Source: an uncultured Pseudomonadota bacterium
GTDB lineage: Bacteria; Myxococcota_A; UBA796; SXON01
Length of the DNA: 64,000 bases
Direction of reading: 5' to 3'
Assembly (NCBI GenBank): GCA_903900265.1
Contig: CAIUMM010000076.1
Span: forward strand, 1-64,000
Shown here: in pieces, positions 7,549 to 18,391 of the stretch
How the letters are laid out: each line of letters starts with the position of its first letter
Numbering within the stretch: the first letter of the stretch is position 1
Notes under the pieces: model-generated
Told to the model about the DNA's origin: nothing
The model's input: only the letters and a program-made list of their open reading frames with translations
Databases searched by the model: none
Translations under genes and position numbers: made by a program

Positions 7549-9531
7549 GTGATCAGATCCGGCGATACCATCCGCGACACTCAGGGCACGGCCTGGCAGC
7601 TCGGACAGAGCTTGGGCCGAGGCCTGTGGGGAAAGAGTTTCATCGTTCGTAGGGAATTCGATGACGCACTGTTCGTGCTCAAAGCGCCCCTTGGACCAGA
7701 AGATTTTCGAGGCGAATTCCCGTTTGCCGACCTGGTGATCTCCGCCAGTCGCGCGGCGATCCTCGAGCAGGCGCGCCTGTATGGCGAGGCCGGGCACAAC
7801 TTCCTTCCCCGCCTCGAGGCACGCGCCGCGTTGTCGGGCGAGACTACCGGCTACATCCTCCCGCACTTCCCAGCCACGCTGGAGTCGCGCATCGCCGAAG
7901 GCGCCTCGCTCGCGGAGATCGTCGATCTGCTGCTGCAAGTCGCCAAGTTCGCGCGCCAGCTGCCTTCCGGGTACCACGGAAACCTGCGCGCCCGGAACAT
8001 CTTGATCGCCGAAGGCGGCGGCGTGTTCCTGACCGACACAGCCACCAACGCGGTGCCGCGCGCATTGACCCGAATGATCGCCGCCGAACCCTCCCACGGC
8101 GCCGCATTTCCTCCCGAGATCTCCGAAGCGAGCGGCGAGGTCGGGCTGAACCCCGGCTGCGACTCCTGGGCGATCGCGATGATGCTGTGGGAAGGCGTGC
8201 TCGCCGGCGAGCCGCTCCCGAACCCTCCCCGGCAGGGCCTCGACAAGAGCGGCAGTCAAGTGGTGCGCGACCGCGTGATGGACCGGATGAAGTCCGAGGA
8301 CTCCAACCCGCGCTTTCACGCGCGGCTCGCCGAGCGCGTCGCGATCCTCACCTCGCGCGCCCTGTCGCGCGAGCACCAGCCCTCGCCGCCGTTCCGATTC
8401 CCGAAGTCCGAAGATCTGCACGCACGCTTAGAAGACCTCATCCAGCTCATCCGTCCGCAGGTACAGTCGGTCGGGAAGGTGATGCTCGACCGCACGGCAT
8501 CGAAGCCGTGGTTCACCACCGACGAAGCGGTGGCGTTCACCTGCCTCGCGGGTGCTTCGGCTGGCGTCGAGGGCAACGAAGAGATCGGCGTAGGAATCGC
8601 GGTGTTCGACGCGCTCTCGAACGAGCGCTTGAAGGACCTCCAGCTTGGCTACACGTCGGACCGCAACCCCTCGGGTCGCTACCGCTTCGCGTTCAAGATC
8701 GAAGGCCTCTACCCCGGCAACTTCAAAGCCCGCCTCGCGTTCGCCATTCGCGACTCCGGCCAGCCGCCCGCGACCGCCGAGGTCGACTTTCTCGTCCGGC
8801 CCGCCCCGGGCTGGGTGCCCCCGGAAGAGACCGTTCCTCCTCGCGCGCTCCCCTTCGAGCGCGAGCCGGCGCCGGCTCCGCGCGCCCCGGAGGTTGCGCC
8901 CGCAGAGCCCGCACCGGCCCCCGCGCCCGCTCCTGCAGCGGCGCAGACCCTCCCGACGACCGAGCGCCCGGCGCTGACCATGCCTGCGCCGCCCGTGCGC
9001 ATCGCAGCGCCGCTCCCTACGCCCCAGCCCGCCCCCGTCCGGTCGGCGCCGATGCCTACGGTCGCCACCGCACGCGCCGCACCTTCGACCGCGGGCCCGT
9101 CCGTCGACACCGTCGTCTCCTACCCGCGGCTCGTCCCGCTCGCGGAGCCCCCGGCCCCCCGCTTTCCGGAGCCGGTTCCTACCCAACCCGCGTACGACGC
9201 CCCGATGGACCCACCTCCGCCGATCCGCGTCGCCCCTGAGCACACGGCCACCCGCCCGTCGGCCGTCCCCCACGTCGCCCCCGAGCCACCCGCCGAGGAG
9301 TACGTTCCCGTGCGCCTGCGTCAGGGCTGGAACCTCGATCCGCTAGGCGGGAGCGTTCGTGACCTCGAAGATGATGACGAACAAGGGGACGACTTCCCCC
9401 CAGACTCCGGCGAGCCGAGCGCGCTGGAAAAAGCGTGGCATCAAGCCAAGAACGATCCCTACGTGCTCGTCGTCGGCGGGCTCTCGTTCGTCGCGTTTCT
9501 GCTGATCCTCGCGGTGTTCGCGTTCCGATAG
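7549..9531 (+). CDS. membrane-anchored Ser/Thr pseudokinase-like protein
   Basis: 660 aa, GTG start. The N-terminal 270 residues follow a eukaryotic-type kinase fold: glycine loop LGRGLWGKSF (22-31), VAIK-like Lys in FVLKAP (K45), and FPPEIS in place of APE. The catalytic loop HRD-K-N is degenerate: YHGNLRARN (142-150) lacks the catalytic Asp, and DFG is replaced by LTDTA (about 162-166). It should therefore be inactive or very atypical. A beta-sandwich-like domain (about 310-420) follows, then an Ala/Pro-rich linker of about 190 residues and a final membrane helix (VLVVGGLSFVAFLLILAVFAF, 638-658), leaving the kinase-like part cytosolic. It is transcribed away from lnt and toward pepA. Pseudokinase reading is from motifs only; binding or scaffolding is inference. 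Confidence 0.8.
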   Translation: MIRSGDTIRDTQGTAWQLGQSLGRGLWGKSFIVRREFDDALFVLKAPLGPEDFRGEFPFADLVISASRAAILEQARLYGEAGHNFLPRLEARAALSGETTGYILPHFPATLESRIAEGASLAEIVDLLLQVAKFARQLPSGYHGNLRARNILIAEGGGVFLTDTATNAVPRALTRMIAAEPSHGAAFPPEISEASGEVGLNPGCDSWAIAMMLWEGVLAGEPLPNPPRQGLDKSGSQVVRDRVMDRMKSEDSNPRFHARLAERVAILTSRALSREHQPSPPFRFPKSEDLHARLEDLIQLIRPQVQSVGKVMLDRTASKPWFTTDEAVAFTCLAGASAGVEGNEEIGVGIAVFDALSNERLKDLQLGYTSDRNPSGRYRFAFKIEGLYPGNFKARLAFAIRDSGQPPATAEVDFLVRPAPGWVPPEETVPPRALPFEREPAPAPRAPEVAPAEPAPAPAPAPAAAQTLPTTERPALTMPAPPVRIAAPLPTPQPAPVRSAPMPTVATARAAPSTAGPSVDTVVSYPRLVPLAEPPAPRFPEPVPTQPAYDAPMDPPPPIRVAPEHTATRPSAVPHVAPEPPAEEYVPVRLRQGWNLDPLGGSVRDLEDDDEQGDDFPPDSGEPSALEKAWHQAKNDPYVLVVGGLSFVAFLLILAVFAFR

Positions 9532-9572
9532 CCCCTGACTTCCTTCTCCGTTCCTTCTGCAAAGGGCAATTT

Positions 9573-11026
<1,454 letters not shown>

Positions 11027-11027
<1 letters not shown>

Positions 11028-11602
11028 TGGGCACCTACAAGCGCGCCGACCATTGGACGCAAAAAGCCAAATCCCAGGGCTTTGCGGCCAGATCGGTGTT
11101 CAAGCTCGACGAGATCCACGAAAAGTTCCCGCTCTTCGGGCGCGGAATCGGCACTGCCGTGGATCTCGGCTGCTTTCCCGGCAGCTGGAGCCGCTGGTTG
11201 ATCCTCAAAGGCGTACGCGTGGTCGGGGTCGACCTCCACGCGCCCGAGCTCGAAGGAGGCACCTGGATCGTGCAGTCTGCGCTTGAGGTGACCGCCGAGC
11301 AGCTGCTCACCGCAGCCGGCGGGCCCGTCGACCTGCTCGTGAGCGACATGGCGCCCAACACCACCGGCAACCGCTTCACGGACCACTGCCGCCAAATCGA
11401 GCTCGCTACGCGCGCCTTGGATCTGGCGCGCGCCGTGTTGAAGCCCCAGGGCGCCTTCGTCGCGAAGGTGTTTGACGGGGAGGACGCCCCCGGCTTCGCC
11501 AAGACCGTGCAAGAGAGCTTTACCGAGTTCAAACGGCTCAAACCCGAGGCGACCCGAGACCGCAGCGTCGAGTTCTTCGTCGCCGGACGGGGCCTCCGCT
11601 AA
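11027..11602 (+). CDS. rlmE: 23S rRNA 2'-O-methyltransferase, RlmE/FtsJ family
   Basis: SAM-dependent methyltransferase that modifies the ribose of U2552 in 23S rRNA (family knowledge). 191 aa from the GTG at 11027, which overlaps the pepA stop (TAGTG). The KDKE catalytic set is present: Lys in ARSVFKLDEI, Asp in LLVSDMAPNTTG, Lys in FVAKVFDGED and Glu in RSVEFFVAG. The SAM site is AVDLGCFPGSWSRWL, where the usual GGW/APGGW motif reads FPGSW. Slightly shorter than E. coli RlmE (209 aa). A weak CCCC-GAAC-GGGG hairpin follows the stop without a T-run. Confidence 0.93.
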
Positions 11603-11711
11603 CCCCGAACGGGGCTCAAATCTGTGGCGTCACAGTTTCCTCGTCACACGACGCGACATTCGATCGTAATCTGATGTATCCTGACCCTCCCTGCTTCCGT
11701 CCGAGGTCTAC

Positions 11712-13751
11712 ATGCTCCGTTCCTCCCTGCTTCCCCTCACCCTCGCGCTCGCTCTCTTCGGGTGCGACTCCAGCAAAGACGCAGCAGACCTGACCGGCGA
11801 CTCCGGCGGCACCACCGACACGGCACCCGTGGCGCAGAATGACCGCGACGAAGACTCGATCCTCGACATCCACGAGGGCGAAGAAGACGCGGACGGCGAC
11901 GGCAAGGTCAACGCCGACGACAAAGACTCGGACGGGGACACCATTCGGGACGCCGTCGAAGCCGGCGACGAAGATCCGTTCACCCTCCCCGTCGACACCG
12001 ATGGCGACGGCACCTCCGACTTCCTCGACCTCGACTCGGACAACAACTGCATCGGGGACGTGATCGAAGCCGGCCGCGACGACGGCGGCGCGGTGGACTC
12101 CGACGGTGACGGACGCCAGGACTTTCAGGACGACGACAACGACGGTGACGGCATCCTCGACACCCTCGAGCTCGGCTCCTCCTGCTCGACGGTCGACACC
12201 GACGGCGACGGAAACGCCAACTACATGGACGCGGACGCCGACGGCGACGGTATCGGCGATGCCTTCGAGTCCGGCATCGGCACCTTCTCCGACGTCCCGG
12301 TCGACACCGACAACGACGGCACCCCGGACTACTTGGACCTCGACTCCGACAACGACGGCGCGACGGACGCGGAAGAAGGCGGGACCGGCGGCAACATCAG
12401 CACGCCTCCCCGCGACACCGACGCCGACGGCAAGGCCGACTCCGCCGACTCGGACTCGGACGGTGACGGCTTGGCCGACTCGATCGAGACCGCCGGTGGA
12501 ACCGACCCCTACGACGCCGACTCCGACGGCGACGGCTTCTCCGACGGCGGTGAAGTCACCGCAGGAACCGATCCCCTCGACGCCACCAGCGTCGTCGACG
12601 GCATCTACGTCGAGGTCCCCGAGCGCACCGAGATCGAGAGCGCCTTCGACTTCGAGCTGACCCTCGAGCGCGGCGACATCGGCTTCGTCATCGACACCAC
12701 TTGCTCCATGGGCGGCACCATCAGCGCCGTCGCCGGCGAGTTCTCCCAGATCGTCACCGACCTCGCCTCCACGCTGCCCGACGCCGAGTACGCGGTCGGC
12801 GGCCATGACGACTACGCCTACGGCAGCTTCGGCAGCCCCGGCACCGACAAGCCCTACTACCTGCGCCAGCAGGTCACCTCGGATCAGCCCGCGGTGCAGG
12901 CCGCGCTCTCCGGGTTGTCCACCCACTCCGGTAACGACGGTCCTGAGTCCGGCATGGCGGCGCTGCACATGGCCGCGTCCGGCATGGGCTACGATCAGGA
13001 CTGCGACGGCAGCTACGACTCCACGACCGACGTCTACCCCTTCGTCGCTGACGCCGCGAACCCCGACCTCGATCCGTTCGGCGGCACCGGCGGCCAGTAC
13101 TACGACGCCACCACCGTGGACGGCGGCATGAACGGCGGCATGGGCTTCCGCGACTACGCGCTCCCGGTCATCGTCATCGCCGATGACAACTACCTGCGTG
13201 ACCCCTCGTCGACCAACCCCGCGTACAACTCTGCTCCCGGCGGCTGCCCGAAAGACTCTACCGAGGCAGACACCGTCGCCGCGTTCCTCGACATCGGCGC
13301 CCGCCTCGTCGGCGTGTCCGTCAACGGAAGCACCCCGTACCCGCAGCTGGTGTCGATCGCCCAGCAGACCGACTCCTACGCCGACCTCAACGGCGACGGC
13401 GTCGCAGACGAAGAGGTCGTCGAGACGTGGTCCGGCAGCAGCGGCGCCTTCCGCACCACGCTGGTCACCGCCATTCAGCAGCTGGTCGCAGCGGTCAAGT
13501 TCTCTGAGGTCACGCTGACCGTCGAGAACGACCCCTACGGCTTCGTGCAGAGCATCGATCCCGACCACTACTCGGACCTCGGCACCGAAGACGCAGGCAC
13601 GATCCTGACCTTCACGCTGACGTTCCGCGGCACGGTCGCGGCTACGACCTCCGACCAGTCCTACGCGCTCGACCTCGTCGTGCTCGGCGACGAGTCGATC
13701 GAAGTAGCGCGCAAGCAGATCATCGTCGTGGTACCCGGTACCACGCACTAA
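11712..13751 (+). CDS. lipoprotein with thrombospondin type-3 repeats and a VWA-like domain
   Basis: 679 aa. Signal peptide with lipobox LALFGC (Cys at 18), so predicted to be lipid-anchored. Residues about 40-300 are acidic DxDxDG repeats of the thrombospondin type-3 class, expected to bind many Ca2+ ions and form a stiff stalk. From about 315 comes a von Willebrand A/integrin-beta-like domain: [14 protein letters not shown] with a MIDAS-like DxxCS, a GHDDYAYG strand, an insertion with another DGDG-type loop, and a terminal beta region (about 590-679). GAGG lies ahead of the ATG. It is followed 36 bases later by another lipoprotein in the same direction. Likely a surface adhesin or sensor; the partner is unknown. 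Confidence 0.88.
   Translation: MLRSSLLPLTLALALFGCDSSKDAADLTGDSGGTTDTAPVAQNDRDEDSILDIHEGEEDADGDGKVNADDKDSDGDTIRDAVEAGDEDPFTLPVDTDGDGTSDFLDLDSDNNCIGDVIEAGRDDGGAVDSDGDGRQDFQDDDNDGDGILDTLELGSSCSTVDTDGDGNANYMDADADGDGIGDAFESGIGTFSDVPVDTDNDGTPDYLDLDSDNDGATDAEEGGTGGNISTPPRDTDADGKADSADSDSDGDGLADSIETAGGTDPYDADSDGDGFSDGGEVTAGTDPLDATSVVDGIYVEVPERTEIESAFDFELTLERGDIGFVIDTTCSMGGTISAVAGEFSQIVTDLASTLPDAEYAVGGHDDYAYGSFGSPGTDKPYYLRQQVTSDQPAVQAALSGLSTHSGNDGPESGMAALHMAASGMGYDQDCDGSYDSTTDVYPFVADAANPDLDPFGGTGGQYYDATTVDGGMNGGMGFRDYALPVIVIADDNYLRDPSSTNPAYNSAPGGCPKDSTEADTVAAFLDIGARLVGVSVNGSTPYPQLVSIAQQTDSYADLNGDGVADEEVVETWSGSSGAFRTTLVTAIQQLVAAVKFSEVTLTVENDPYGFVQSIDPDHYSDLGTEDAGTILTFTLTFRGTVAATTSDQSYALDLVVLGDESIEVARKQIIVVVPGTTH
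11842..12600 (+). repeat. thrombospondin type-3-like coding repeats
   Basis: Degenerate tandem coding repeats of roughly 36-45 bases rich in GAC GGC GAC, each giving a DxDxDG(D/N)G-type loop. About a dozen copies are seen in one protein. The repeat composition keeps other frames open on both strands, which explains long spurious antisense frames here. Confidence 0.8.
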
Positions 13752-13787
13752 GTCTTCTTTTCTTCCAGCCGCCCGATTGGAGTTTAC

Positions 13788-15785
13788 ATGCGCCCCCTGA
13801 CGCTAATGGTGATCTGTGCCTCATTGGGCGCGGTAGCTTGCAAGATCGACAACGGCATCAACGGCAAGGTGGAAGATCCCGCTCCGTTCGATACCGGTAC
13901 AACCTGGGATAGTCATGTCGACACTCAGGACACCCCGGCCGAAGAAGAGGTGTGTGACGGTTTCGACAACGATGCCGACGGCGAGGTGGATGAAGGGTTC
14001 CCGGATGCGAACGCAAACGGACGTGCCGACTGCCTCGACAACGAGTGCCCGACGCTGCGCTTCAACACCCCGGGATCGGTCACGATCAACACCGACTGCG
14101 AAGGGACCACCAGCTCTACCTCTGGAGCAGAGGTCCCGGATCCGTGGAGCGTCAAAGAGAAGTGGACCTTCCGCGCTCCCGCGGCGGATGCCAGCGCCTC
14201 CAACTCCTACGCTCAGCCGGTCATCGGAAACCTCGATGACGACAACGGGGACGGCACCATCGATGAAGACGACAACGCCGACGTCGTCGTCAACGTGTTC
14301 GGCACCAACGGCTACATCGTCGCGCTCGACGGCGCGACCGGCGCGGAGAAGTGGAGCTACCGAGGCAGCTCCACCACCGCCGGTGTGATCATCGCCGACA
14401 TCGACAGCGACGGCGCGCCCGACGTCGTCGGGTACGACGCGTCCGCTCGGCCCATGGCGCTCAACGGCGACGGGAGCTTGAAGTGGACCGCGTCACGCTC
14501 GCCCAGCTCCACTTCGTACCCGCTGGTCACCGTCGCGGATCTCGATGAAGACGGCACGCCCGAGATCATCGCCGACGATCTGGTGCTCGACGGGCCCAGC
14601 GGCAGCGTGCTGTTCAGCCTGAACGCCAGCTCCTCCAATCCCTACCGCATCGCCGGCGTCGCCGACATCGATCTTGACGGGGATCAAGAGATCATGATGA
14701 CCGGCAAGGTCTATGACAGCGATGGCACCGAGCTGTGGTCCACCGGGGAGATCGGCACCTACGGGTTCTGGCCGATCATCATCAACGCCGACTCCGACCC
14801 CGAGGCGGAGATCGGCTTCGTCGGAAAGAATTGGACGCTCTGGGACACCGACGGTACCAAGATCTACAGCGAGAGCTACGGCGCCACCTCGCAGCCGGGT
14901 CCGCCCTGCGCGGGGGACTTCGACGGCGACGGCACGGCCGAAGTGGCATGGCCGGCCTACCAAACCTTGGTCATGTACGAGCTCGATGGCACCGCCGTCT
15001 GGTCGGTGCCGATCAACGACACCTCCGGCCTCGCCGGCTGTTCGGGCTACGATGTCAACAATGACGGTGCGCTCGAGATCCTCTTCGCGGACCAAGACTC
15101 GTTCACGATCCTCGACGGAGCCACCGGCGGCACGCAGTATGCCAACTTGAACCATCGCTCGGGCACGGTGTTCGAGTACCCCAGCATCGCCGATCTCGAT
15201 TCCGACGGACACTCAGAGATCGTCATCGCCAGCAACTACGGCGCAACGTGGGGCGCGCTCGTCGCGTTCGAGAACGACGGCTCGGGCTGGCCCGCAGCCG
15301 GCACCAGCTGGGGCCTGCATGACTTTGCGATCACCAACATCGGCGAAGACAGCAGCGTCCCTCGCAACCCCGAAGCCTACTGGAACAAGTACAACGTCTA
15401 CCGCGCCCGCGTGGCCGCGGATGACCCGTCCAGCGCAGACCTGACCGCGACGATCACCGACATCTGCTTGCTGGACTGCACCTACGGCCCGGTCGCGGTC
15501 GGCGTGCAGGTCTCGAACGAAGGCGGGCTCGACGTCGATGCAGGGACGACGGTGTCGCTGTACGCGAACGACAGCACGGGACGCCGCCTGATCGGCACCA
15601 AGACCCTCCCCGCCGTCCCGATGGGGATGCGCATCGACGGCGTCACCTTCGACGTCGCCGTGGCAGACATCGGGCACTACGGCTTTGTCGCGGTGGTGGA
15701 CGACGACGGCACGGGCAACGGTGACATCTCCGAGTGCAACGAGGACAACAACGAAGACGTCTACACGGACGTGTTGTGCCCCTGA
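13788..15785 (+). CDS. lipoprotein with MopE-like motif, FG-GAP repeats and CARDB domain
   Basis: 665 aa. Lipobox GAVAC gives a lipidated Cys at 18. Near residues 56-70 is CDGFDNDADGEVDEGF, the MopE-type putative metal-binding motif common in Myxococcota. The centre (about 115-530) holds FG-GAP/VCBS-like propeller repeats with Asp-rich loops (VIGNLDDDNGDGT, ADIDSDGAPDVVG, ADLDEDGTPEIIA, GDFDGDGTAEVAW, ADLDSDGHSEIVI). The last 120 residues are a CARDB-like adhesion domain ending SECNEDNNEDVY. A GGAG precedes the ATG. It is paralogous to the gene at 21203-23155 (same order, similar WGLHDFAITNIGED and C-terminal motifs). Surface-exposed; ligand unknown. Confidence 0.87.
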   Translation: MRPLTLMVICASLGAVACKIDNGINGKVEDPAPFDTGTTWDSHVDTQDTPAEEEVCDGFDNDADGEVDEGFPDANANGRADCLDNECPTLRFNTPGSVTINTDCEGTTSSTSGAEVPDPWSVKEKWTFRAPAADASASNSYAQPVIGNLDDDNGDGTIDEDDNADVVVNVFGTNGYIVALDGATGAEKWSYRGSSTTAGVIIADIDSDGAPDVVGYDASARPMALNGDGSLKWTASRSPSSTSYPLVTVADLDEDGTPEIIADDLVLDGPSGSVLFSLNASSSNPYRIAGVADIDLDGDQEIMMTGKVYDSDGTELWSTGEIGTYGFWPIIINADSDPEAEIGFVGKNWTLWDTDGTKIYSESYGATSQPGPPCAGDFDGDGTAEVAWPAYQTLVMYELDGTAVWSVPINDTSGLAGCSGYDVNNDGALEILFADQDSFTILDGATGGTQYANLNHRSGTVFEYPSIADLDSDGHSEIVIASNYGATWGALVAFENDGSGWPAAGTSWGLHDFAITNIGEDSSVPRNPEAYWNKYNVYRARVAADDPSSADLTATITDICLLDCTYGPVAVGVQVSNEGGLDVDAGTTVSLYANDSTGRRLIGTKTLPAVPMGMRIDGVTFDVAVADIGHYGFVAVVDDDGTGNGDISECNEDNNEDVYTDVLCP

Positions 15786-16387
15786 TCGGGCTCCTCACCG
15801 CGCTGGCCTGTGTCGCCGCAGACGACGGCTCCGACCCGGTCGCCAGCACAGACACAGTCTCGGAGGATTCGGGTGAAACCGGAGACTCCGACACCGGGGA
15901 CTCTGGGGCCACAGACTCCGCCGACACCGCAGATTCCGCCGACACCGCCGTGAGCCTACCCGGCACCTTCGCCGTGAACGGCGTCGTCGCCGCGCAGAGC
16001 GTGGCGCTCGCGTGCGACGCAGACACCTCGGTTGAGCAGTTCCCGCGATCTTGGGCCTCGTCGCTGGGCAACATCAGCGGCGCGGCATCCTGTGCGGACG
16101 CCGACGGGAACCGCGCTACGCTCGCCTTCATCAGCCCGCGCGAGGGCGAGTGGACCGACACGTCAGAAGGTCTGTCGTGGATTTTCGAGTCCGCAAGCGG
16201 CGATGTGCTCGCCTACGGGGTCCCCGACACGGGCGAGTGGCAGCTGACCGTGACGGAGTTTGGCTACGCCGACGCCACGACCATCACGCTCGCCGGAACC
16301 CTCGCGGGTACCTGGCTGAGGGACGGCGCCGAGTGGGCGGACTTGTCGGGCAGCTTCGACCTTCAAATTCCCTGCTCGGGCTGCTGA
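15776..16387 (+). CDS. small predicted lipoprotein with Asp/Thr/Ser-rich linker
   Basis: 203 aa from a GTG at 15776, overlapping the previous stop by 10 bases in another frame. The start gives a compact signal peptide with lipobox LTALAC (VPLIGLLTALACVAADDG). A linker of repeated DSGETGDSDT/ADTADS units (about 20-60) separates the anchor from a beta-rich domain with three or four Cys (ALACDADTS, ISGAASCADADGN and IPCSGC at the C-terminus). No family recognised. Co-directional with the two lipoprotein genes upstream and probably co-transcribed. Such low-complexity spacers are typical of myxobacterial surface lipoproteins. Confidence 0.75.
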   Translation: MPLIGLLTALACVAADDGSDPVASTDTVSEDSGETGDSDTGDSGATDSADTADSADTAVSLPGTFAVNGVVAAQSVALACDADTSVEQFPRSWASSLGNISGAASCADADGNRATLAFISPREGEWTDTSEGLSWIFESASGDVLAYGVPDTGEWQLTVTEFGYADATTITLAGTLAGTWLRDGAEWADLSGSFDLQIPCSGC

Positions 16388-16401
16388 CCTCCGGCAGCAG
16401 C

Positions 16402-17709
16402 TCAGCGTACGCAGGTGGAGTCGATCACCGTCACATCGGTGACCTCAACCGTCCCGCCCAAGGTGCTGCTGGACGCAGTGAAGCCCGCGAATCCTTCGAA
16501 GTCCTGCCCCGCGGGCACGACGGCCGAGAGCACGAGCACGCCGTCCACCCGCACGTCGATGGTGCCCGAGAGAACGACGATCTCGGCAGCGTGCCAATCG
16601 CCGGCGAGCGGGGTCGCCGCGCAGCCTTCCGGGTGCGTGACATCCCCGTCCAAAACCACCGCGACGTGGTCGCCTACCGCGCAGTCGTCGGGCCCCGCGA
16701 AGGTGTCCAACTCCACCGCCCAGCCGGGCAGCGCCGGTCCGGAAGTGCAGTCGTCGGCTCCCCGGTCCCCGTCGTCCCCGTAGCCGAGGCCGCAGCCGGC
16801 ACCACCGATGTAGGCGCTGAGCCGCGTGGGATCGAGCAGCACGAAGGCCAAGCCTTCTGCGCCGTCCGCCACGCGAAAGCGGAAGGCGATCTGCAGGTCA
16901 TCGGCGTCGAACAGGGAGAAGAGATCGAAGCCCGCGCCTACCGCTCCAGCGCCAGACACGAGCTCGAGCGTGTCGTCGGAGCCGGTCGCTGCGCCATCGT
17001 AGCGCCAGGCTTCGTCGCTGAGCACATCCACCGCAAAAGGGCCGTCCTGGCAGTAATACTGCGTCGCCTCGCCGACGTCGCCGCAGGCGTCGGTAGCCGC
17101 GAGGGCGACGGTCTGCGGCCCGGCTTGGCGCGAGGCGGCAGGCCAAGCCGTCTCTACCCGCCCGTCCGCGTCCGGCGTCGCCGCTGCGATGAAGCCGCTG
17201 ACGTCGGAGGACCACGCCAGCGTCAGGTCAGCGAGCGCGTCATCTTCATCCGCGACCAGCGCGGTGAGCACGAGATCGTCGTCCTCCGCGACCACCTCGG
17301 ACTCGTACGGCGACAGGATGATCACCGTCGGGTGCAGGTTGTCCGACGCGCGCAGCGGAACGGACAGGGCCGGAGCATCCGAGGTGATCTGCAAGCTCGC
17401 GACGCCCTGCCCCACGGTCAGGTCGAGCGGTACTTGATCATCGGGCTGCAGCGTGAACGGGAGCGCGGGCCCGGAGACCGCCCACGGCGCGCCGGAGATG
17501 GTCAACGCCGTGACCGTCGTTGGGCCTGTTCCCGGGTTGGTGAGCGTCACCGACATCGTTTCGCCACCACACACACCGGTGAGCGCGACGCTCGCTGGCT
17601 CAGCGCGTAGCCCCGGGACGGGGGGATCCGGCTCCTTGTTGAGCCCGACGTCCTGACAAGCCGTGACGAGCGCGACGACGAGCCCCCCAGCGGCCTGCCG
17701 CGATGTCAC
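16402..17709 (-). CDS. lipoprotein with C-terminal L-type lectin-like domain
   Basis: 435 aa, GTG start. Lipobox ALVTAC. Residues about 30-220 look like beta-sandwich/Ig-like repeats (VALTGVCGGETMSVTLTNPG, ILSPYESEVVAEDDDLVLTA). The C-terminal 220 residues match a legume-type (L-type) lectin plan: LQIAFRFRVADGAEGLAFVL, then a GGAGCGLGYG turn, PGWAVELDTFAG, HVAVVLDGD, WHAAEIVVLSGTIDVRVDG and GFAGFTASSSTLGG. This suggests sugar binding at the surface. Its start overlaps the stop of engB (GTGA), so a surface lectin is translationally coupled to a ribosome-assembly GTPase. Convergent with the small lipoprotein gene, 14 bases apart. Confidence 0.82.
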   Translation of the reverse strand: MTSRQAAGGLVVALVTACQDVGLNKEPDPPVPGLRAEPASVALTGVCGGETMSVTLTNPGTGPTTVTALTISGAPWAVSGPALPFTLQPDDQVPLDLTVGQGVASLQITSDAPALSVPLRASDNLHPTVIILSPYESEVVAEDDDLVLTALVADEDDALADLTLAWSSDVSGFIAAATPDADGRVETAWPAASRQAGPQTVALAATDACGDVGEATQYYCQDGPFAVDVLSDEAWRYDGAATGSDDTLELVSGAGAVGAGFDLFSLFDADDLQIAFRFRVADGAEGLAFVLLDPTRLSAYIGGAGCGLGYGDDGDRGADDCTSGPALPGWAVELDTFAGPDDCAVGDHVAVVLDGDVTHPEGCAATPLAGDWHAAEIVVLSGTIDVRVDGVLVLSAVVPAGQDFEGFAGFTASSSTLGGTVEVTDVTVIDSTCVR

Positions 17710-18275
17710 GGTTTGGAGACCGAGTACAAGAGGGTGCGAGCGTCTTCTACGCCGATGCCTTCGTGCGCCGAGAACGGCAAAATCCGCGACGCGTGCACAC
17801 CGTGCGCTTGACCGAGGGCCGCGACCGCTGCTTCACGCTTGCTGCGGGTCACGCCGTCAATCTTGGTCGCGAGGATCGCCATCGGCAGATCATACTCCCG
17901 CAAGCCCTGGATCAGCACGCTGTCGCTCTCCTGCGGCGGGATTCGCGAATCCACGAACACCACGACGAGCCGCAGCGTAGGGCGATGACCGAAATAGTCC
18001 GCGATCATCGTCTTCCATTTCACACGGTCGCCCTTGCTCACCTTCGCGTAACCGTAGCCGGGAAGGTCAGCGGCGATCCAGCGGTCGTCGAGCTGGAAGA
18101 GGTTGATCGCCTGCGTGCGCCCGGGGGTGCCCGAGGTGCGGCAGAGACCCTTCTGACCGACGATGGCGTTGATGGCGGAGGATTTCCCGACGTTGGACCG
18201 GCCTGCAAAGGCGATCTCAGGCAAGGTGGGCGCGGGGAGCGCGCCGGGGAAGGAGCCGAGGAAGAGGGCTTTCAT
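17706..18275 (-). CDS. engB: ribosome-biogenesis GTP-binding protein YsxC/EngB
   Basis: Essential GTPase of the TrmE-Era-EngA-EngB-Septin class, acting in large-subunit assembly and often linked to division. 189 aa. All G motifs are present: G1 GRSNVGKS, G2 Thr within SGTPGRTQ, G3 DLPGYG, G4 TKID and G5 FSA. ATG at 18275. The lectin lipoprotein gene begins on its stop codon. The upstream region carries the large palindrome at 18292-18354, so the promoter is either inside or beyond it. Confidence 0.96.
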   Translation of the reverse strand: MKALFLGSFPGALPAPTLPEIAFAGRSNVGKSSAINAIVGQKGLCRTSGTPGRTQAINLFQLDDRWIAADLPGYGYAKVSKGDRVKWKTMIADYFGHRPTLRLVVVFVDSRIPPQESDSVLIQGLREYDLPMAILATKIDGVTRSKREAAVAALGQAHGVHASRILPFSAHEGIGVEDARTLLYSVSKP

Positions 18276-18291
18276 CCATGTCGGATATCCC

Positions 18292-18354
18292 GGGAGGGGT
18301 CAGGTTGTTACCAATACACTTTAAAAGTGTAATGGTAACAACCTGACCCCTCCC
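18292..18354. repeat. 63-bp near-perfect palindrome (REP/MITE-like)
   Basis: Two perfect 21-base arms (18292-18312 and 18334-18354) read GGGAGGGGTCAGGTTGTTACC and its complement. The 21-base centre is itself nearly palindromic (AATACACTTT-A-AAAGTGTAAT), so the two 31-base halves differ at one pair. It sits between the divergent engB and phosphoesterase genes. The GGGGTCAGG core resembles sequences found with REP-associated Y1 transposases; no transposase is nearby. The AT-rich centre contrasts with its GC-rich surroundings. Confidence 0.85.
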
Positions 18355-18391
18355 CCCACCGCGTTCCCCCAGACGCGATAGTTTGAACCCC

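Noticed and set aside
11603-11614. CCCC-GAAC-GGGG as a terminator after rlmE
   Set aside because: Four-base stem only and no T-run.
11616-13748. A 710-codon minus-strand frame opposite the TSP3-VWA gene
   Set aside because: The GAC/GGC repeat composition keeps the antisense frame free of stops; the protein is Val/Gly/Asp low complexity with no domain.
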